The notes under the pieces: model-generated
Database searches by the model: none
Told to the model about the DNA's origin: nothing
What the model saw: the letters and a program-made list of their open reading frames with translations, nothing else
Origin: Phenylobacterium sp.
Lineage (GTDB): Bacteria > Pseudomonadota > Alphaproteobacteria > Caulobacterales > Caulobacteraceae
Reading direction: 5' to 3'
Length of the DNA stretch: 64,000 bases
Assembly (NCBI RefSeq): GCF_030651185.1
Contig: NZ_JAUSCJ010000022.1
Coordinates: 248,001 to 312,000, forward strand
Shown: piece by piece, positions 50,337 through 61,472 of the stretch
How the letters are laid out: each line of letters begins with the position of its first letter
Numbering within the stretch: the first letter of the stretch is position 1
Translations under genes and position numbers: made by a program

Positions 50337-52847
50337 TTAGAAGGCGTAGGTCACCCGGCCGTAGTAGTAGCCGCCGTTGATGCCGAAGGGGGAGTAGGTG
50401 GGGTATTGCGCCACGCAACCGCCGCCGGAGGCCACGCAGGCGGCCTGGTACTGGGCCGACAACTTGTCCGGGTACTTGTTGAACAGGTTGTTGGCCCCGA
50501 TCGAGACGGTGACCGCGTCGAGGAACTTGTAGGAGACTTCCAGATCGGTGATCGCCGTCGAGCCGATGGAGGTCTGCAGCAGCGGACCCGTGCCGGGGTC
50601 GGCCAACGCCGAGGATTTTCCATAGACGGTCTCGGTCAGGTTCACCGTCAGAGCGCCGAAGCTGTAGAGCGCGTTCAGGCCAAGCTTGAACTTGGGCGAG
50701 GCGGTTTCCAGCAGCGATCGGGCGTTGCCGGCGAACAGGCTCTGTCCGCTCGGATACGGGACGCTGGGTGTGGTGAGCGGCGCAGGCGGCGCCTTCACCT
50801 TGGTGACCTTGGTGGTGTTGTAGTTGCCGCTGAGGCTCCAATCGATCCGGCCATAGTCGCCCAGGTCGGTCGGGTAGGAGATCACCAGGTCGACGCCGCG
50901 CGAGCGGGTGTCGAGGCCGTTCGAGAAGATGTTGATCCCGGTGGTGGTGACGGTGGGGTCAAGCACATTGCCGTTGGCGATGATCGCCGCCAGCACCTGG
51001 GGAGAGGCCAGGACCCCGCCGCGGGTGCCGTAGAGCGAGCTGGAGCCGAAGATGCGGTCGGTCAGTTCGATCTGGTAGGCGTCCAAGGTCAGGGTCATGG
51101 CCGGGATCGGGTGGGCCACGATGCCGACGCTGTAGTTGGTGGATTCTTCCGGCTTCAGGGCGTCGATGCCCAGCAGACGAGCGGCAGGCGAGTTGGGCGC
51201 CAGCTGCACGAAGGCCGAGGTCGGGGACACGTTGGTGGCCGAATAGAAGGATTCCGCCAGGGTCGGCGCGCGGAAGCCGGTGCTGGCCGTCCCGCGAACC
51301 GCGATATAGTCGTTGAAGTCGTAACGGCCGGTCAGCTTGGCGACGGTGGTTTCACCGAAGTCGCTGAAGTGCTCATAACGGACTGCGACGTCGAGCTGCA
51401 GGGCCTCGACAGGCGAGACCGCCAGGTCGGCATAGACCGCCCAGCTGTCACGGCTGTGCTTGCCGGCATCGGTGAGCGCGAAGCCGGGATAGGACTGCGA
51501 GCCTTCCTTGTAGCGCGAGGCGGGTTCACCGGCGCCGATCTCGTAGGTTTCGTGGCGGTTCTCGAAGCCGAAGGCCGCGGCCAGGGGGGTCGCCAGGCCG
51601 ACCTCGAACTCTTTGGAGAGGTCGAGGTTGTTGGTCAGCTGGGTGGTGGTCCAGGAACCGGCGTGGAACGAGGTGGGCGAGAAGCCCTTGGCGGTCAGGG
51701 TCGAGGTGTCGGCGTAGAGGCTGGCGTTGATGGAGTCCTCGACGCGGACCTCGATCTCGTCGACGCCGTAGGTGGAGCTCAGGTCGAAGTTCCAGCCGCC
51801 GACGGCGCCGGAGATGCCGAGGGTGCCGGCATAGTCGTCTTCGATGATGCGCTCACGCGGGCTGAAGCCGGCGGGGTAGGGCCGGTCGGCCGCGCCCTGC
51901 TTGCCCTGGACGCGGTTGTAGCGGCGGTAGTTCTCGTAGGCCGAGGCGTCCTTATGGCCGTAGGAGCCGAAGGAGTAGATCTCGAGGTCGTCGGTGACCG
52001 AGACGCCGCCGTTGTAGCCCAGGTTGCTGAGGCGGTATTCGGCGTCGCCGGAGATCAGGTTGAAGTTAGGGAAGCCCGGCAGGGTGCTTTCATAGGCGAA
52101 GTGGGCGGCCGAGTAGGACGGGCTGGCCGGATTGGCCGAGCGCTGGTCAGCCAGGCCGCGGTTGCTGAAGCCGTGGTACTTCGTCTCGGCGGTCAGGTTC
52201 AGGTAGCTGTTCTCGGTGGGCGCGACACCGATGTTGAAGGAGACGGCGGCCGTCTTGCCACCTTCGTCCATGTACTCGCCGCCGGTGGCCGAGATGGAGC
52301 CGCCTTCGCTGTTCTTCTTGAGGATGACGTTGATGACGCCGGCGATGGCGTCGGTGCCGTACTGGGCCGCCGCGCCGTCGGTCAGGACTTCGATCCGGCC
52401 GATGGAGGCCATGGGGATGAAGCTGAGGTCGGTGGCCGCCGCGCCCTGATAGGCGCCGGACAGGACGGCGAAATTGGCGGTGGTGTGCCGGCGCTTGCCG
52501 TTGATCAGCACCAGGGCGTGGTTGGGCGAGAGGCCGCGAAGGCGCGCCGACAGGGTCAGGTTGGCCGTGTCGCCGCCGAAGGCCTGGGCGTTGAAGGATG
52601 GCACCAGGTTCGCGAGGCCGACCCGCAGGTCGGTCTGGCCGGTGCGGGTGAGGGCGGCGGTGTCGACCACCTGGACCGGGGCGGCGCTGTCTTCGACCTT
52701 CAGGCCGGTCTGGCGCGTGCCGGTGACAATGACTTCATCGACCTCGGCCGCAGCAGCGGCCAGGGTCTGGGCCGAGGCGGCCCCTGCGATCAATACGGAG
52801 GCGAGCGAGACGCTCGCCAGCCATGCGTTGCGGGTGGTGGATTTCAT
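50337..52847 (-). CDS. TonB-dependent outer-membrane receptor
   Basis: 836 aa; ATG 52847 with AGGGGG about 9 bases upstream. Signal peptide (K-S-T-T-R-N-A-W-L-A-S to A-A-S-A), TonB box-like V-D-E-V-I-V-T-G-T, a plug with L-S-A-R-L-R-G-L-S-P-N-H-A-L-V-L and a barrel ending ...Y-G-R-V-T-Y-A-F. The plug segment N-G-K-R-R-H-T-T-A-N and the closing N-N-L-F-N-K-Y-P-D are typical of a large Caulobacter/Sphingomonas-type TonB-receptor subfamily. Ligand unknown. Terminator at 50291-50312. Confidence 0.93.
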   Translation of the reverse strand: MKSTTRNAWLASVSLASVLIAGAASAQTLAAAAAEVDEVIVTGTRQTGLKVEDSAAPVQVVDTAALTRTGQTDLRVGLANLVPSFNAQAFGGDTANLTLSARLRGLSPNHALVLINGKRRHTTANFAVLSGAYQGAAATDLSFIPMASIGRIEVLTDGAAAQYGTDAIAGVINVILKKNSEGGSISATGGEYMDEGGKTAAVSFNIGVAPTENSYLNLTAETKYHGFSNRGLADQRSANPASPSYSAAHFAYESTLPGFPNFNLISGDAEYRLSNLGYNGGVSVTDDLEIYSFGSYGHKDASAYENYRRYNRVQGKQGAADRPYPAGFSPRERIIEDDYAGTLGISGAVGGWNFDLSSTYGVDEIEVRVEDSINASLYADTSTLTAKGFSPTSFHAGSWTTTQLTNNLDLSKEFEVGLATPLAAAFGFENRHETYEIGAGEPASRYKEGSQSYPGFALTDAGKHSRDSWAVYADLAVSPVEALQLDVAVRYEHFSDFGETTVAKLTGRYDFNDYIAVRGTASTGFRAPTLAESFYSATNVSPTSAFVQLAPNSPAARLLGIDALKPEESTNYSVGIVAHPIPAMTLTLDAYQIELTDRIFGSSSLYGTRGGVLASPQVLAAIIANGNVLDPTVTTTGINIFSNGLDTRSRGVDLVISYPTDLGDYGRIDWSLSGNYNTTKVTKVKAPPAPLTTPSVPYPSGQSLFAGNARSLLETASPKFKLGLNALYSFGALTVNLTETVYGKSSALADPGTGPLLQTSIGSTAITDLEVSYKFLDAVTVSIGANNLFNKYPDKLSAQYQAACVASGGGCVAQYPTYSPFGINGGYYYGRVTYAF

Positions 52848-53574
52848 CTTGGTAGGCCCCCTCATCAGTCACGGCGCAAAGCGGCCGCAAGGTTCCCCGC
52901 GCGCCTCTGTGCTCAGGCGGCGGGATGTTGACGGACGATCCAGGGATGGGCTGTGGCCCTTAGTCCCAGGTATTCGTCCAGAAATGTTGGATTTTTTACT
53001 CAATATCCGCGTAGAAGGCCGCGAGACGCCTGGCCTGTATGGCCACATCAGAGTGATAAGCTATGAGATAGGCACTCATACGATGAACTCGCGCGAAAGT
53101 TGAGATCGCTCGACCCGTCCATTTCCTACCTGTTGCTGGTTTCTTATTATTCGCTGGAAAAAAACCCCTGAAACGTCTTCAGAACCATTGACCAGATAGT
53201 AAGAGGTCCACACGAATCCTTTTTCATGTCAACGCGACGAAGCGATGGCGTCGTAATGTCGTCAAAGTGTGGGTGTTCGACGCAGGAGGTGCGCGATAAT
53301 CGGGCATGACATTGGGCAAGTCCCCAATTCGTCCGATCATCGACTCGTCGGAGACATGGTGAGTGGTCGTCTCATCTCGCGATGACTGCCAGAGAACTGG
53401 GCGCTGGGCGCCCGCAGATTAATCAGTCAGGACGATTTTCGGGCGATATGGCCTCGTCGGCGCCGTCGGAGCGCGCGGCGGCGCGAACGGCATGGCTTGA
53501 ACATCCCCGCCCGCCTGACCCAAGGTGGAGATGCCTCGCCGACCGCCGGCGCCCACATGAAGGAAGACCTCCCG
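52848..53574. other. Long AT-richer intergenic region
   Basis: 727 bases with no gene I can support. From about 52985 to 53270 it is clearly poorer in GC than the rest of the window and holds short A/T runs (for example near 52991 and 53160) and one GANTC at 53214. It must contain the promoters of the TonB receptor (minus) and the exported RidA gene (plus). A small RNA or short protein here cannot be excluded. Confidence 0.5.
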
Positions 53575-54072
53575 ATGCGCAGACTGATCCTGGCCGCCCT
53601 CCTGCCCGTGTTGGCCGCCGCCGCCGCGCCTGCCGCCGCCGCCGACGGCATCGTTCGGGTGGGCGCCCCCACCTCCGCCATCCTGCAGGGCGCGGTCGTG
53701 CCGGCCGGCTATGACATCTTCTATGTCAGCGGCATGACCCCGCCGCCGCTGAACGCCGGCGCGCCCGCCGGGACCCCGGTGCAGTTCGGCGACACCAAGA
53801 CCCAGACCATCGGCGTCATGAAGCGCATCGAGGAGGTCCTGAAGGGCCAGGGCTACACCATGGGCGACGTGGTGATGATGCGCGTCTATCTGGTGGGCGA
53901 CCCGGCCAAGGGCGGCGGCATGGACTTCGCCGGCATGATGGAGGGCTACAAGCAGTTCTTCGGCACGGCCGAGCAGCCCAACAAGCCGGCCCGGGTGACC
54001 ATGCAGGTCGCCGCCCTGGTGGCGCCGGGCATGCTGGCCGAGATCGAGGTCCAGGCCGCCAAGAAGAAGTAG
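53575..54072 (+). CDS. Exported RidA (YjgF/YER057c) family protein
   Basis: 165 aa from ATG 53575 (AAGGAAG upstream). A signal peptide ([22 protein letters not shown]) precedes the RidA domain. The Arg in A-R-V-T-M-Q-V and Glu in A-E-I-E-V-Q-A correspond to the active-site Arg and Glu of imine deaminases. Cytoplasmic RidA hydrolyses reactive enamines/imines; a periplasmic version is common in Proteobacteria but its substrate is not established. A terminator follows directly. Confidence 0.87.
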   Translation: MRRLILAALLPVLAAAAAPAAAADGIVRVGAPTSAILQGAVVPAGYDIFYVSGMTPPPLNAGAPAGTPVQFGDTKTQTIGVMKRIEEVLKGQGYTMGDVVMMRVYLVGDPAKGGGMDFAGMMEGYKQFFGTAEQPNKPARVTMQVAALVAPGMLAEIEVQAAKKK

Positions 54073-54091
54073 GCGCCCAACAACAACCCAG

Positions 54092-54120
54092 CGCCGCCCG
54101 TGTCATGCGGGCGGCGTTTT
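54092..54120 (+). terminator. Rho-independent terminator after ridA-like gene
   Basis: Arms CGCCGCCCG (54092-54100) and CGGGCGGCG (54108-54116), a 7-base loop, then TTTT. It lies 19 bases past the stop and before the convergent CoA-transferase stop. Confidence 0.85.
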
Positions 54121-54128
54121 GCTGCGCG

Positions 54129-55328
54129 CTAGACCGCGCCGCCGGCTTTCAGGGCGGAGATTCGGGCTGAGTCGTAGCCCAGCCCCTTGAGAATCTCGTC
54201 GGTATGCTGGCCCAGCGTCGGGGGTGGGGCGACGCGGTCGCCTTCGGGCCGGCCCAGGTCGAAACCGAGATTGAGCGTGGCGGCCTGGCGGTCCGTGCCG
54301 GGCAGGTCGAAGGCCGCGCGCAGACCCCGGCTGGCCACGTGGGGGGTGTCGGCGATCTGCGGCACGGTGCGCACCGCCCCGGCCGGCACGTCGGCGGCGT
54401 TGAAGGCCAGTTCCCAGGCCTCCGCCGTGCGGCCGGCGAACAGCGGATGGAGGATCGCCATCAGGGCCTGCTCGTTGTCGATGCGGACATTGGGATCGGC
54501 GAAGCGGGGATCGGCGATGAGCTCGCCGCAGCCCAGAACGGCGCACATCTTCTCGAACTGCCTTTGGGTGTTGGCGCCCAGCAGCAGGGGGCCGTCGCTG
54601 GCCTGGAAGGTGGCGGCCGTCGGGCTGGCGTTGAAGCCGCGGTTGCCAACCCGGGCCGGCTGGTCCCCGGCGATCAGATAGGGGCCGATCATCGAGATCA
54701 TCAGGATCAGGGAGGAATCCAGCATGGCCACGTCCAGGTGGCGGCCGCCGCCCCCGAACCGCAGCCGCTGCAGGACCGCCGACAGACAGGCGAAGGCGCC
54801 CGCATAGCCGGTGAAGGTGTCGATCATCGGGAAGCCGACCTTGGCGATGTCGCCCTCGGGATCGCCGGTCAGGGACATGACCCCGCAGACTGCCTGGACG
54901 ATGTGGTCATAGGCCGGGTTGTCGCGCATGGGGCCGGTTTGGCCGTAGCCTGACAGCGAGCAATAGATCAGCTCGGGATTGGCGGCCTTGGCGTGCTCAT
55001 AGCCAAGCCCCAGCTTGGCCAGGACGCCGGGCCGGTAGTTCTCCACCAGGATGTCGGCCTTGGCGATCAGGTCCAGGACCACCTGGACGGCCTGGGGGTT
55101 CTTCAGATCCAGGGTGATGGACTTCTTGCCGACATTGACGGTCTGGAAGGCCGGCGCCATGCCGACGAACTCGGGGCGGCGGTCATAGTGGCGGAACACG
55201 TCACCCTCGCCGGGGCGCTCGATCTTGATGATCTCCGCGCCCAGCAGGCCCAGCACGTGGGTGCAGAAGGGGCCGGCCATGACGTGGGTGAGATCCACCA
55301 CGGTCATTCCCGCCAAAGGCCCGGCCAT
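54129..55328 (-). CDS. Family III (CaiB/BaiF) acyl-CoA transferase
   Basis: 399 aa; start at ATG 55328, where M-A-G-P-L-A-G-M-T-V-V-D-L-T-H-V-M-A-G-P begins the family domain. Features include K-I-E-R-P-G-E-G-D, V-N-V-G-K-K-S-I-T-L-D-L-K and the catalytic Asp in N-P-A-Y-D-H. It moves CoA between carboxylic acids, typically to activate a carboxylate for degradation. The promoter contains an exact 10-base match to the marR palindrome. Confidence 0.93.
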   Translation of the reverse strand: MAGPLAGMTVVDLTHVMAGPFCTHVLGLLGAEIIKIERPGEGDVFRHYDRRPEFVGMAPAFQTVNVGKKSITLDLKNPQAVQVVLDLIAKADILVENYRPGVLAKLGLGYEHAKAANPELIYCSLSGYGQTGPMRDNPAYDHIVQAVCGVMSLTGDPEGDIAKVGFPMIDTFTGYAGAFACLSAVLQRLRFGGGGRHLDVAMLDSSLILMISMIGPYLIAGDQPARVGNRGFNASPTAATFQASDGPLLLGANTQRQFEKMCAVLGCGELIADPRFADPNVRIDNEQALMAILHPLFAGRTAEAWELAFNAADVPAGAVRTVPQIADTPHVASRGLRAAFDLPGTDRQAATLNLGFDLGRPEGDRVAPPPTLGQHTDEILKGLGYDSARISALKAGGAV

Positions 55329-55389
55329 CCTGCTACGCTCCCGCACGTCTCTGTCGTTATTGGTGATTAGCCACGTATTGTTTAATTTG

Positions 55390-55399
55390 CAAACGATTG
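55390..55399. promoter_or_regulatory. CAAACGATTG motif shared with the marR promoter
   Basis: Matches, base for base, 10 bases of the minus-strand reading of the palindrome at 59937-59950. It lies in the divergent promoter of the CoA transferase and the TRAP-type lipoprotein, and is a candidate MarR site. Confidence 0.4.
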
Positions 55400-55458
55400 A
55401 GACTTGAACCAAATTAGATCGACCGACGCGGGCCAACCGCGCGCCTGGAGGGAATGCG

Positions 55459-56496
55459 ATGAGGGCCTGGAAGCTGATCGGCGTGGCCGCCGCGCTCCTC
55501 TTGCTCGCCGCCTGCGCGCCGGCCGCGTCCCCCGCCGGGGTCGAGGTGCTGCGCTACGCCTCGCCCTACTCCCCCAACCATCCCTTCAGCCGCGCCGATA
55601 TCGCCTGGATCAGGCATGTGGAGAGGGTCTCCGGCGGGCGGCTGCAGGTCCAGCCCTTCTGGGGCGGGGCGCTGATCAGCTCCGACCAGAGCGTCATCGA
55701 GCTGCGCCACGGGGTGGCCGACATCGCCCTGATCACGCCGATCTACATGCGCTCGGGCATGCACGTCATGAAGACCCAGGCGGGCTTCTACGGCGGGGTC
55801 ACCACCATCGAGGATCAGGTGGCGGTCTATCGCTGCATGGAGAAGGCCTTCCCGATCTTCGGCGAGGAGATGGCCGGGGTTCATGTGCTGGCGATCCAGG
55901 GCGGCAACCTGCCCAACGTGCTGACCCGCGACAAGCCGGTGCGCGGCCTGGCCGACCTGCGCGGCCTGCGCCTGCGCGCGCCCAGCGAACTGACCCCGGT
56001 GCTGCAGTCCTTAGGCGTCGACGTGGTGACCATGCCGATGGGGGAGGTCTATTCCGCCATCTCCAAGGGCGTGGTGGACGGGGTCGTGGCGCCCGCCGAC
56101 GCGGTGAAGTCGCTGCACTTCAACGAGGTGGCCCGCCACCTGTCGCTGCTGCAGGTGGCCCGCGGGGCCTATCCGGCCCGGGCCATGTCCGACACCCGCT
56201 GGAACTCGCTGAGCCCAGATCTGCGGCGAATTCTGACCGAGGCGATCCCGGTCTGGGAGGCGGCGCTGGCCCATGAGGTCCGCAAGGCCGAGACCGAGGG
56301 CATGGCCATGGCCAAGGCCGAGGGGATGTCCATCCTCACGGTCGATCCGGCCGAGCAGGCGCGCTTCGACGCCGCCTATGACGCCGAGGCCCTCAAGAAC
56401 GCCCGGCGGCTGGCGGAGTACGGCGCGCCCGGCGAGGCCATCTATCGCAGGGCCCGCGCGGTGATCGCGCAAGGGACGCCCGTCAAGGCTTGCTAG
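55459..56496 (+). CDS. Orphan TRAP-type (DctP) substrate-binding lipoprotein
   Basis: 345 aa; GGAGGG upstream of ATG 55459. Lipobox L-L-A-A-C with C19, then L-R-Y-A-S-P-Y-S-P-N-H-P-F, W-G-G-A-L-I-S, L-R-L-R-A-P-S-E-L and M-P-M-G-E-V-Y-S-A-I-S-K-G-V-V-D-G-V, typical of DctP/TAXI-like carboxylate-binding proteins. No DctQ or DctM membrane gene is adjacent. A lipid anchor is unusual for Gram-negative TRAP receptors. It may bind the substrate of the neighbouring CoA transferase (inference). Confidence 0.88.
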   Translation: MRAWKLIGVAAALLLLAACAPAASPAGVEVLRYASPYSPNHPFSRADIAWIRHVERVSGGRLQVQPFWGGALISSDQSVIELRHGVADIALITPIYMRSGMHVMKTQAGFYGGVTTIEDQVAVYRCMEKAFPIFGEEMAGVHVLAIQGGNLPNVLTRDKPVRGLADLRGLRLRAPSELTPVLQSLGVDVVTMPMGEVYSAISKGVVDGVVAPADAVKSLHFNEVARHLSLLQVARGAYPARAMSDTRWNSLSPDLRRILTEAIPVWEAALAHEVRKAETEGMAMAKAEGMSILTVDPAEQARFDAAYDAEALKNARRLAEYGAPGEAIYRRARAVIAQGTPVKAC

Positions 56497-56511
56497 GCCC
56501 CGCGCCGCAAT

Positions 56512-56542
56512 GTTAGGCAGTAGTAGAAACCATTTGCCTAAC
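56512..56542. promoter_or_regulatory. Inverted repeat GTTAGGCA-N15-TGCCTAAC before the beta-oxidation gene
   Basis: Perfect 8-base arms at 56512-56519 and 56535-56542, 28 bases before the start at 56571. Arm spacing of about two helical turns fits a dimeric regulator. Within it GAAACCATTT weakly resembles the marR motif (7 of 10). Confidence 0.45.
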
Positions 56543-56570
56543 TTACAATAAGCGACCCTGGGGAGCCTCC

Positions 56571-58676
<2,106 letters not shown>

Positions 58677-58681
58677 GGAGG

Positions 58682-59767
58682 TCAGGCTGCCTGCGGAAGA
58701 AGAGCCGTGGCGGCGTGGTCGATGGAGACGGTCACGCCGTTGACCGACTGAACCTTCATCGTGGCGCCCAATTGCTTGACCAGGGCGTCGACGATCACCG
58801 TGCCCAGGCCGCCGTGCTTGCTCGGCGACAGGTCGGCGATCTTGCCGATCCCGTTGTCGGCAACCGTCAGGCTCCAGCTGTCGTCTTCGCCGCCGAAGAA
58901 GGTGATCAGCACACGAGCGTCGCCTCTGGGCGTCGGAAAGGCGTATTTCACGGCGTTGATCATCAACTCGGTGACGATCAGGCCGATGCTGACGGCCTTG
59001 TCCGACCCGATCTGGCTATGGTCTGCGACAACCTTGAGCTCGATGGGCTGATCCTCGCCGATCATCGACTTGGCCAAGCTACCGCAGAGCTTGGTGAGGT
59101 AGCCGCCCACCTCGATCCTGTCGACGCCGCCCGAGGCGTGGAGGTGAGCCTGGACTTCGGCCACCGACATCACCCGCTGGTGGGCGTCGCGAAGGTGCTG
59201 GCGCGTTTCCTCGGAGGCGACGGCGCGGGCCTTGATCATGAGGATGCTGGCGATGATCTGCAGGCTGTTGGCGACCCGGTGCTGCATCTCCTGCAACAGG
59301 GTCTGCTGTTGGGTCAGAAGCTCCTCCGTGCGTTCGAGCAGTTCCTCCCTCTCCCGCTCGATCACCCGCCGGGCGGTGATGTCGGTGAAGGCCAGCAGGA
59401 TGGTGGTGTTGGCGCTGCGCTCATAGATCACTTTGCGGGCGTTCAGCAGCATGGTGCGGGCCCCGAGCCCCGGGAAGTCGTGCTCCACCTCGAACCCGTC
59501 CATCGACGTGCGCTCGGGGATGATGGTCTCCAGCAGCAGGCGCAGGGCCGGGATGTTCCACTGCCCGTCGCCCAGCGAGTAGAGCGGCCGGCCCATGGTG
59601 TGCTCGGGGTCAACCTGGAAGGTGGCGTAGAAGGAGCGGCTGGCCGCCAGCACGTGGAACTGCGCGTCCAGGACCAGCAGGGGCTCATGGATCGTGTCGA
59701 CAATCGCCTGGGCGAGGGTCTGTGCGTCTTCGATTCCCTGCAGGGAGGTCGGCATGGGCGGAAACAT
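58682..59767 (-). CDS. PAS-domain HWE/HisKA_2 sensor histidine kinase (cytoplasmic)
   Basis: 361 aa from ATG 59767. Residues 20-135 form a PAS domain (I-H-E-P-L-L-V-L-D-A ... F-T-D-I-T-A-R-R), followed by a coiled coil (E-R-E-R-E-E-L-L-E-R-T-E-E-L) and the H box of HisKA_2 kinases, H163 in M-Q-H-R-V-A-N-S-L-Q, then N-A-V-K-Y and D-N-G-I-G boxes. No membrane segment. Alphaproteobacterial kinases of this type often act in the general stress response; no partner response regulator is next to it. Confidence 0.88.
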   Translation of the reverse strand: MFPPMPTSLQGIEDAQTLAQAIVDTIHEPLLVLDAQFHVLAASRSFYATFQVDPEHTMGRPLYSLGDGQWNIPALRLLLETIIPERTSMDGFEVEHDFPGLGARTMLLNARKVIYERSANTTILLAFTDITARRVIEREREELLERTEELLTQQQTLLQEMQHRVANSLQIIASILMIKARAVASEETRQHLRDAHQRVMSVAEVQAHLHASGGVDRIEVGGYLTKLCGSLAKSMIGEDQPIELKVVADHSQIGSDKAVSIGLIVTELMINAVKYAFPTPRGDARVLITFFGGEDDSWSLTVADNGIGKIADLSPSKHGGLGTVIVDALVKQLGATMKVQSVNGVTVSIDHAATALLPQAA

Positions 59768-59936
59768 GTCCGATCCCGAACGCCAGGATTCTTTGCGTTT
59801 GGCCGCGTAGGCAGGCCAACCCAGCAACCTGTACGCTCGATATTGAGCAGTGTCGTGATCTCGTTTTGTCTGTCGGCTGTGAGACTTACACGCCGAGGCC
59901 AGATCCGGGCGCCTGCGGCCCTGCGACGCTGCACTG

Positions 59937-59950
59937 CAAACAATCGTTTG
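59937..59950. promoter_or_regulatory. Candidate MarR operator CAAAC-AATC-GTTTG
   Basis: Palindrome with 5-base perfect arms and 4-base centre, 31 bases upstream of the marR start; a further CGTTTG lies at 59959-59964. The minus-strand reading begins CAAACGATTG, found again at 55390-55399. Confidence 0.5.
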
Positions 59951-59981
59951 TCCTACGTCGTTTGCCCGGTATCGTTGGGGC

Positions 59982-60461
59982 ATGAGCGATATCGACCTTC
60001 TCGCGGCCGAGTCGGGCCTGGCCAACGATGGCAAGCTCGACCTGGACGGCCTTCCGAACCTGCTGGGCTTCCACCTCCGCCTGGCTCACGTGGCCGTCTA
60101 TCGGGACTTCACCAGCGCTCTGGCCGGCCTGGACCTGACCCAGAAGCAGTGCGCGACGCTGCAGCTGATCGGCGCCAACAAGGGCGTCAGCCAGGTGGAC
60201 CTGGCCGCCACCCTGGGCACGGACCGCGCCACCATGATGGCCATGATCGACCGCCTGGAGCAGCGCGGCTTCCTGATCCGCCGCCGGTCCACCGAGGATC
60301 GCCGCCGCCAGGAACTCTATCTCACCGAGGACGGCGAGAAGATGCTGGCCGCCGCCAAGCAGGCGATCGATGAGCACGAGCGCGGCTTCAAGGCCCGCTT
60401 CACCGCCGCCGAACTGAAGACCCTGGTGGCGGCGCTGAGCCGGATCCACAAGCAGGTCTGA
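59982..60461 (+). CDS. MarR-family transcriptional regulator
   Basis: 159 aa. Winged-helix core: L-D-L-T-Q-K-Q-C-A-T-L-Q-L-I, V-S-Q-V-D-L-A-A-T-L-G-T-D-R-A-T-M-M-A-M-I-D-R-L, R-R-R-S-T-E-D-R-R-R-Q wing and a C-terminal dimerisation helix. MarR proteins beside CoA-catabolic genes commonly respond to an aryl- or acyl-CoA. The palindrome at 59937 makes autoregulation likely, and its partial copy before the CoA transferase suggests a regulon. Followed by the convergent DUF2891 gene with adjacent stops. Confidence 0.92.
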   Translation: MSDIDLLAAESGLANDGKLDLDGLPNLLGFHLRLAHVAVYRDFTSALAGLDLTQKQCATLQLIGANKGVSQVDLAATLGTDRATMMAMIDRLEQRGFLIRRRSTEDRRRQELYLTEDGEKMLAAAKQAIDEHERGFKARFTAAELKTLVAALSRIHKQV

Positions 60462-61472
60462 TCAGGCGCTCAGCGCCAGCAGGGCGAAGCTGGCCAGCCA
60501 GTGTTCACCCATATAGTCGCCGGCCACGTGGGGCAGGCTGGCCGCCAGGTGGTGGTCTGCCGCCGCATGGGCCACGGCACGCAGCGGATCTCCGGGCGCG
60601 AGGCTTTGCGAAATCGCCCGCCAGCACCAGGCGCGGCTGAGGTTGAGGCCATCCAGGTGGGCGATCTTGCCGTCGCTGCGGTCGCTGACCGTGGCTGGCG
60701 TGAACAGGCTGGCGGGCAGGCCCTCGGCGGCCCGGGGCAGGAAGGCCGCGAACCACGATTGAAACTCCGCCACCGGCAGCAGCCGGCGCATGGCCTCGGC
60801 CTCCATCAGGGTCGGCGACAGGAAGTCGTCGCCGGAGGGCTCCCAGGCCGCGGCGTCGCGGTCGCCGATGTACCAGGCCCTGGCGGTCTCCCGCAGCAGA
60901 CCTTCGAGGCCGGCGTCCTCCACGCCCTTCGCATAGTCGGCGGCCAGGGCCAGGGCGAAGGCCGTGGAGCTGTGGACCCCGGTGCGCACCGGATAGGTGG
61001 CCTTGGGCAGGTAGCTGCGGAACCGTTCGGCGAAGGCCTGCGCCAGGGGCGCCAGCCGCCGGGCCCAGGTCTGGCCGTCGTGGCGCATGAGTTCTGCCTG
61101 CAGCATCAGCAGCCAGGCCCAGCCGTAGGGGCGTTCGAAACCGCGGCTGGAGGCGCGATCCAGATAGGCGCGCTCGGCCTCCACCTTCTCCGCCGTGAAG
61201 GCCCCGGCGAACAGGTCGTCGATGGCGGCCGCCTCGGGGATCTCGGGATGCAGCCGCCGCACGGTGGCCAGCGTCCAGTAGCCGTGGACGCAGGAGTGCC
61301 AGTCGAAGCTGCCGAAGAAGATCGGATGCAGGTCGCGGGGGCCCACCGCGTCACCCGGCCCATCCAGGACGTGGTCCATCTTGTTGGGATATTCGCGGGC
61401 GACATGGCCCAGGGCGATGCGGGCGAAACGCGACGCAATCTCCGGCGTCAGCTCAGCGGAAGGCGAGGACAT
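60462..61472 (-). CDS. DUF2891 family protein
   Basis: 336 aa, soluble, no signal peptide. Recognised by H-P-I-F-F-G-S-F-D-W-H-S-C-V-H-G-Y-W and R-P-Y-G-W-A-W-L-L; many conserved His/Asp/Trp suggest an (alpha/alpha) barrel or metal-dependent enzyme. Start ATG 61472 overlaps the DUF979 gene by 20 bases. DUF2891, DUF979 and DUF969 genes occur together in several phyla. Function unproven. Confidence 0.88.
   Translation of the reverse strand: MSSPSAELTPEIASRFARIALGHVAREYPNKMDHVLDGPGDAVGPRDLHPIFFGSFDWHSCVHGYWTLATVRRLHPEIPEAAAIDDLFAGAFTAEKVEAERAYLDRASSRGFERPYGWAWLLMLQAELMRHDGQTWARRLAPLAQAFAERFRSYLPKATYPVRTGVHSSTAFALALAADYAKGVEDAGLEGLLRETARAWYIGDRDAAAWEPSGDDFLSPTLMEAEAMRRLLPVAEFQSWFAAFLPRAAEGLPASLFTPATVSDRSDGKIAHLDGLNLSRAWCWRAISQSLAPGDPLRAVAHAAADHHLAASLPHVAGDYMGEHWLASFALLALSA

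Noticed and set aside
50406..52931. 841-codon open frame on the plus strand over the second TonB receptor
   Set aside because: Same composition bias, no motif, and it covers a clear receptor gene on the minus strand.
52985..53110. Short coding frame in the AT-rich gap before the RidA gene
   Set aside because: No ribosome-binding site, no recognisable product, and composition resembles promoter DNA.
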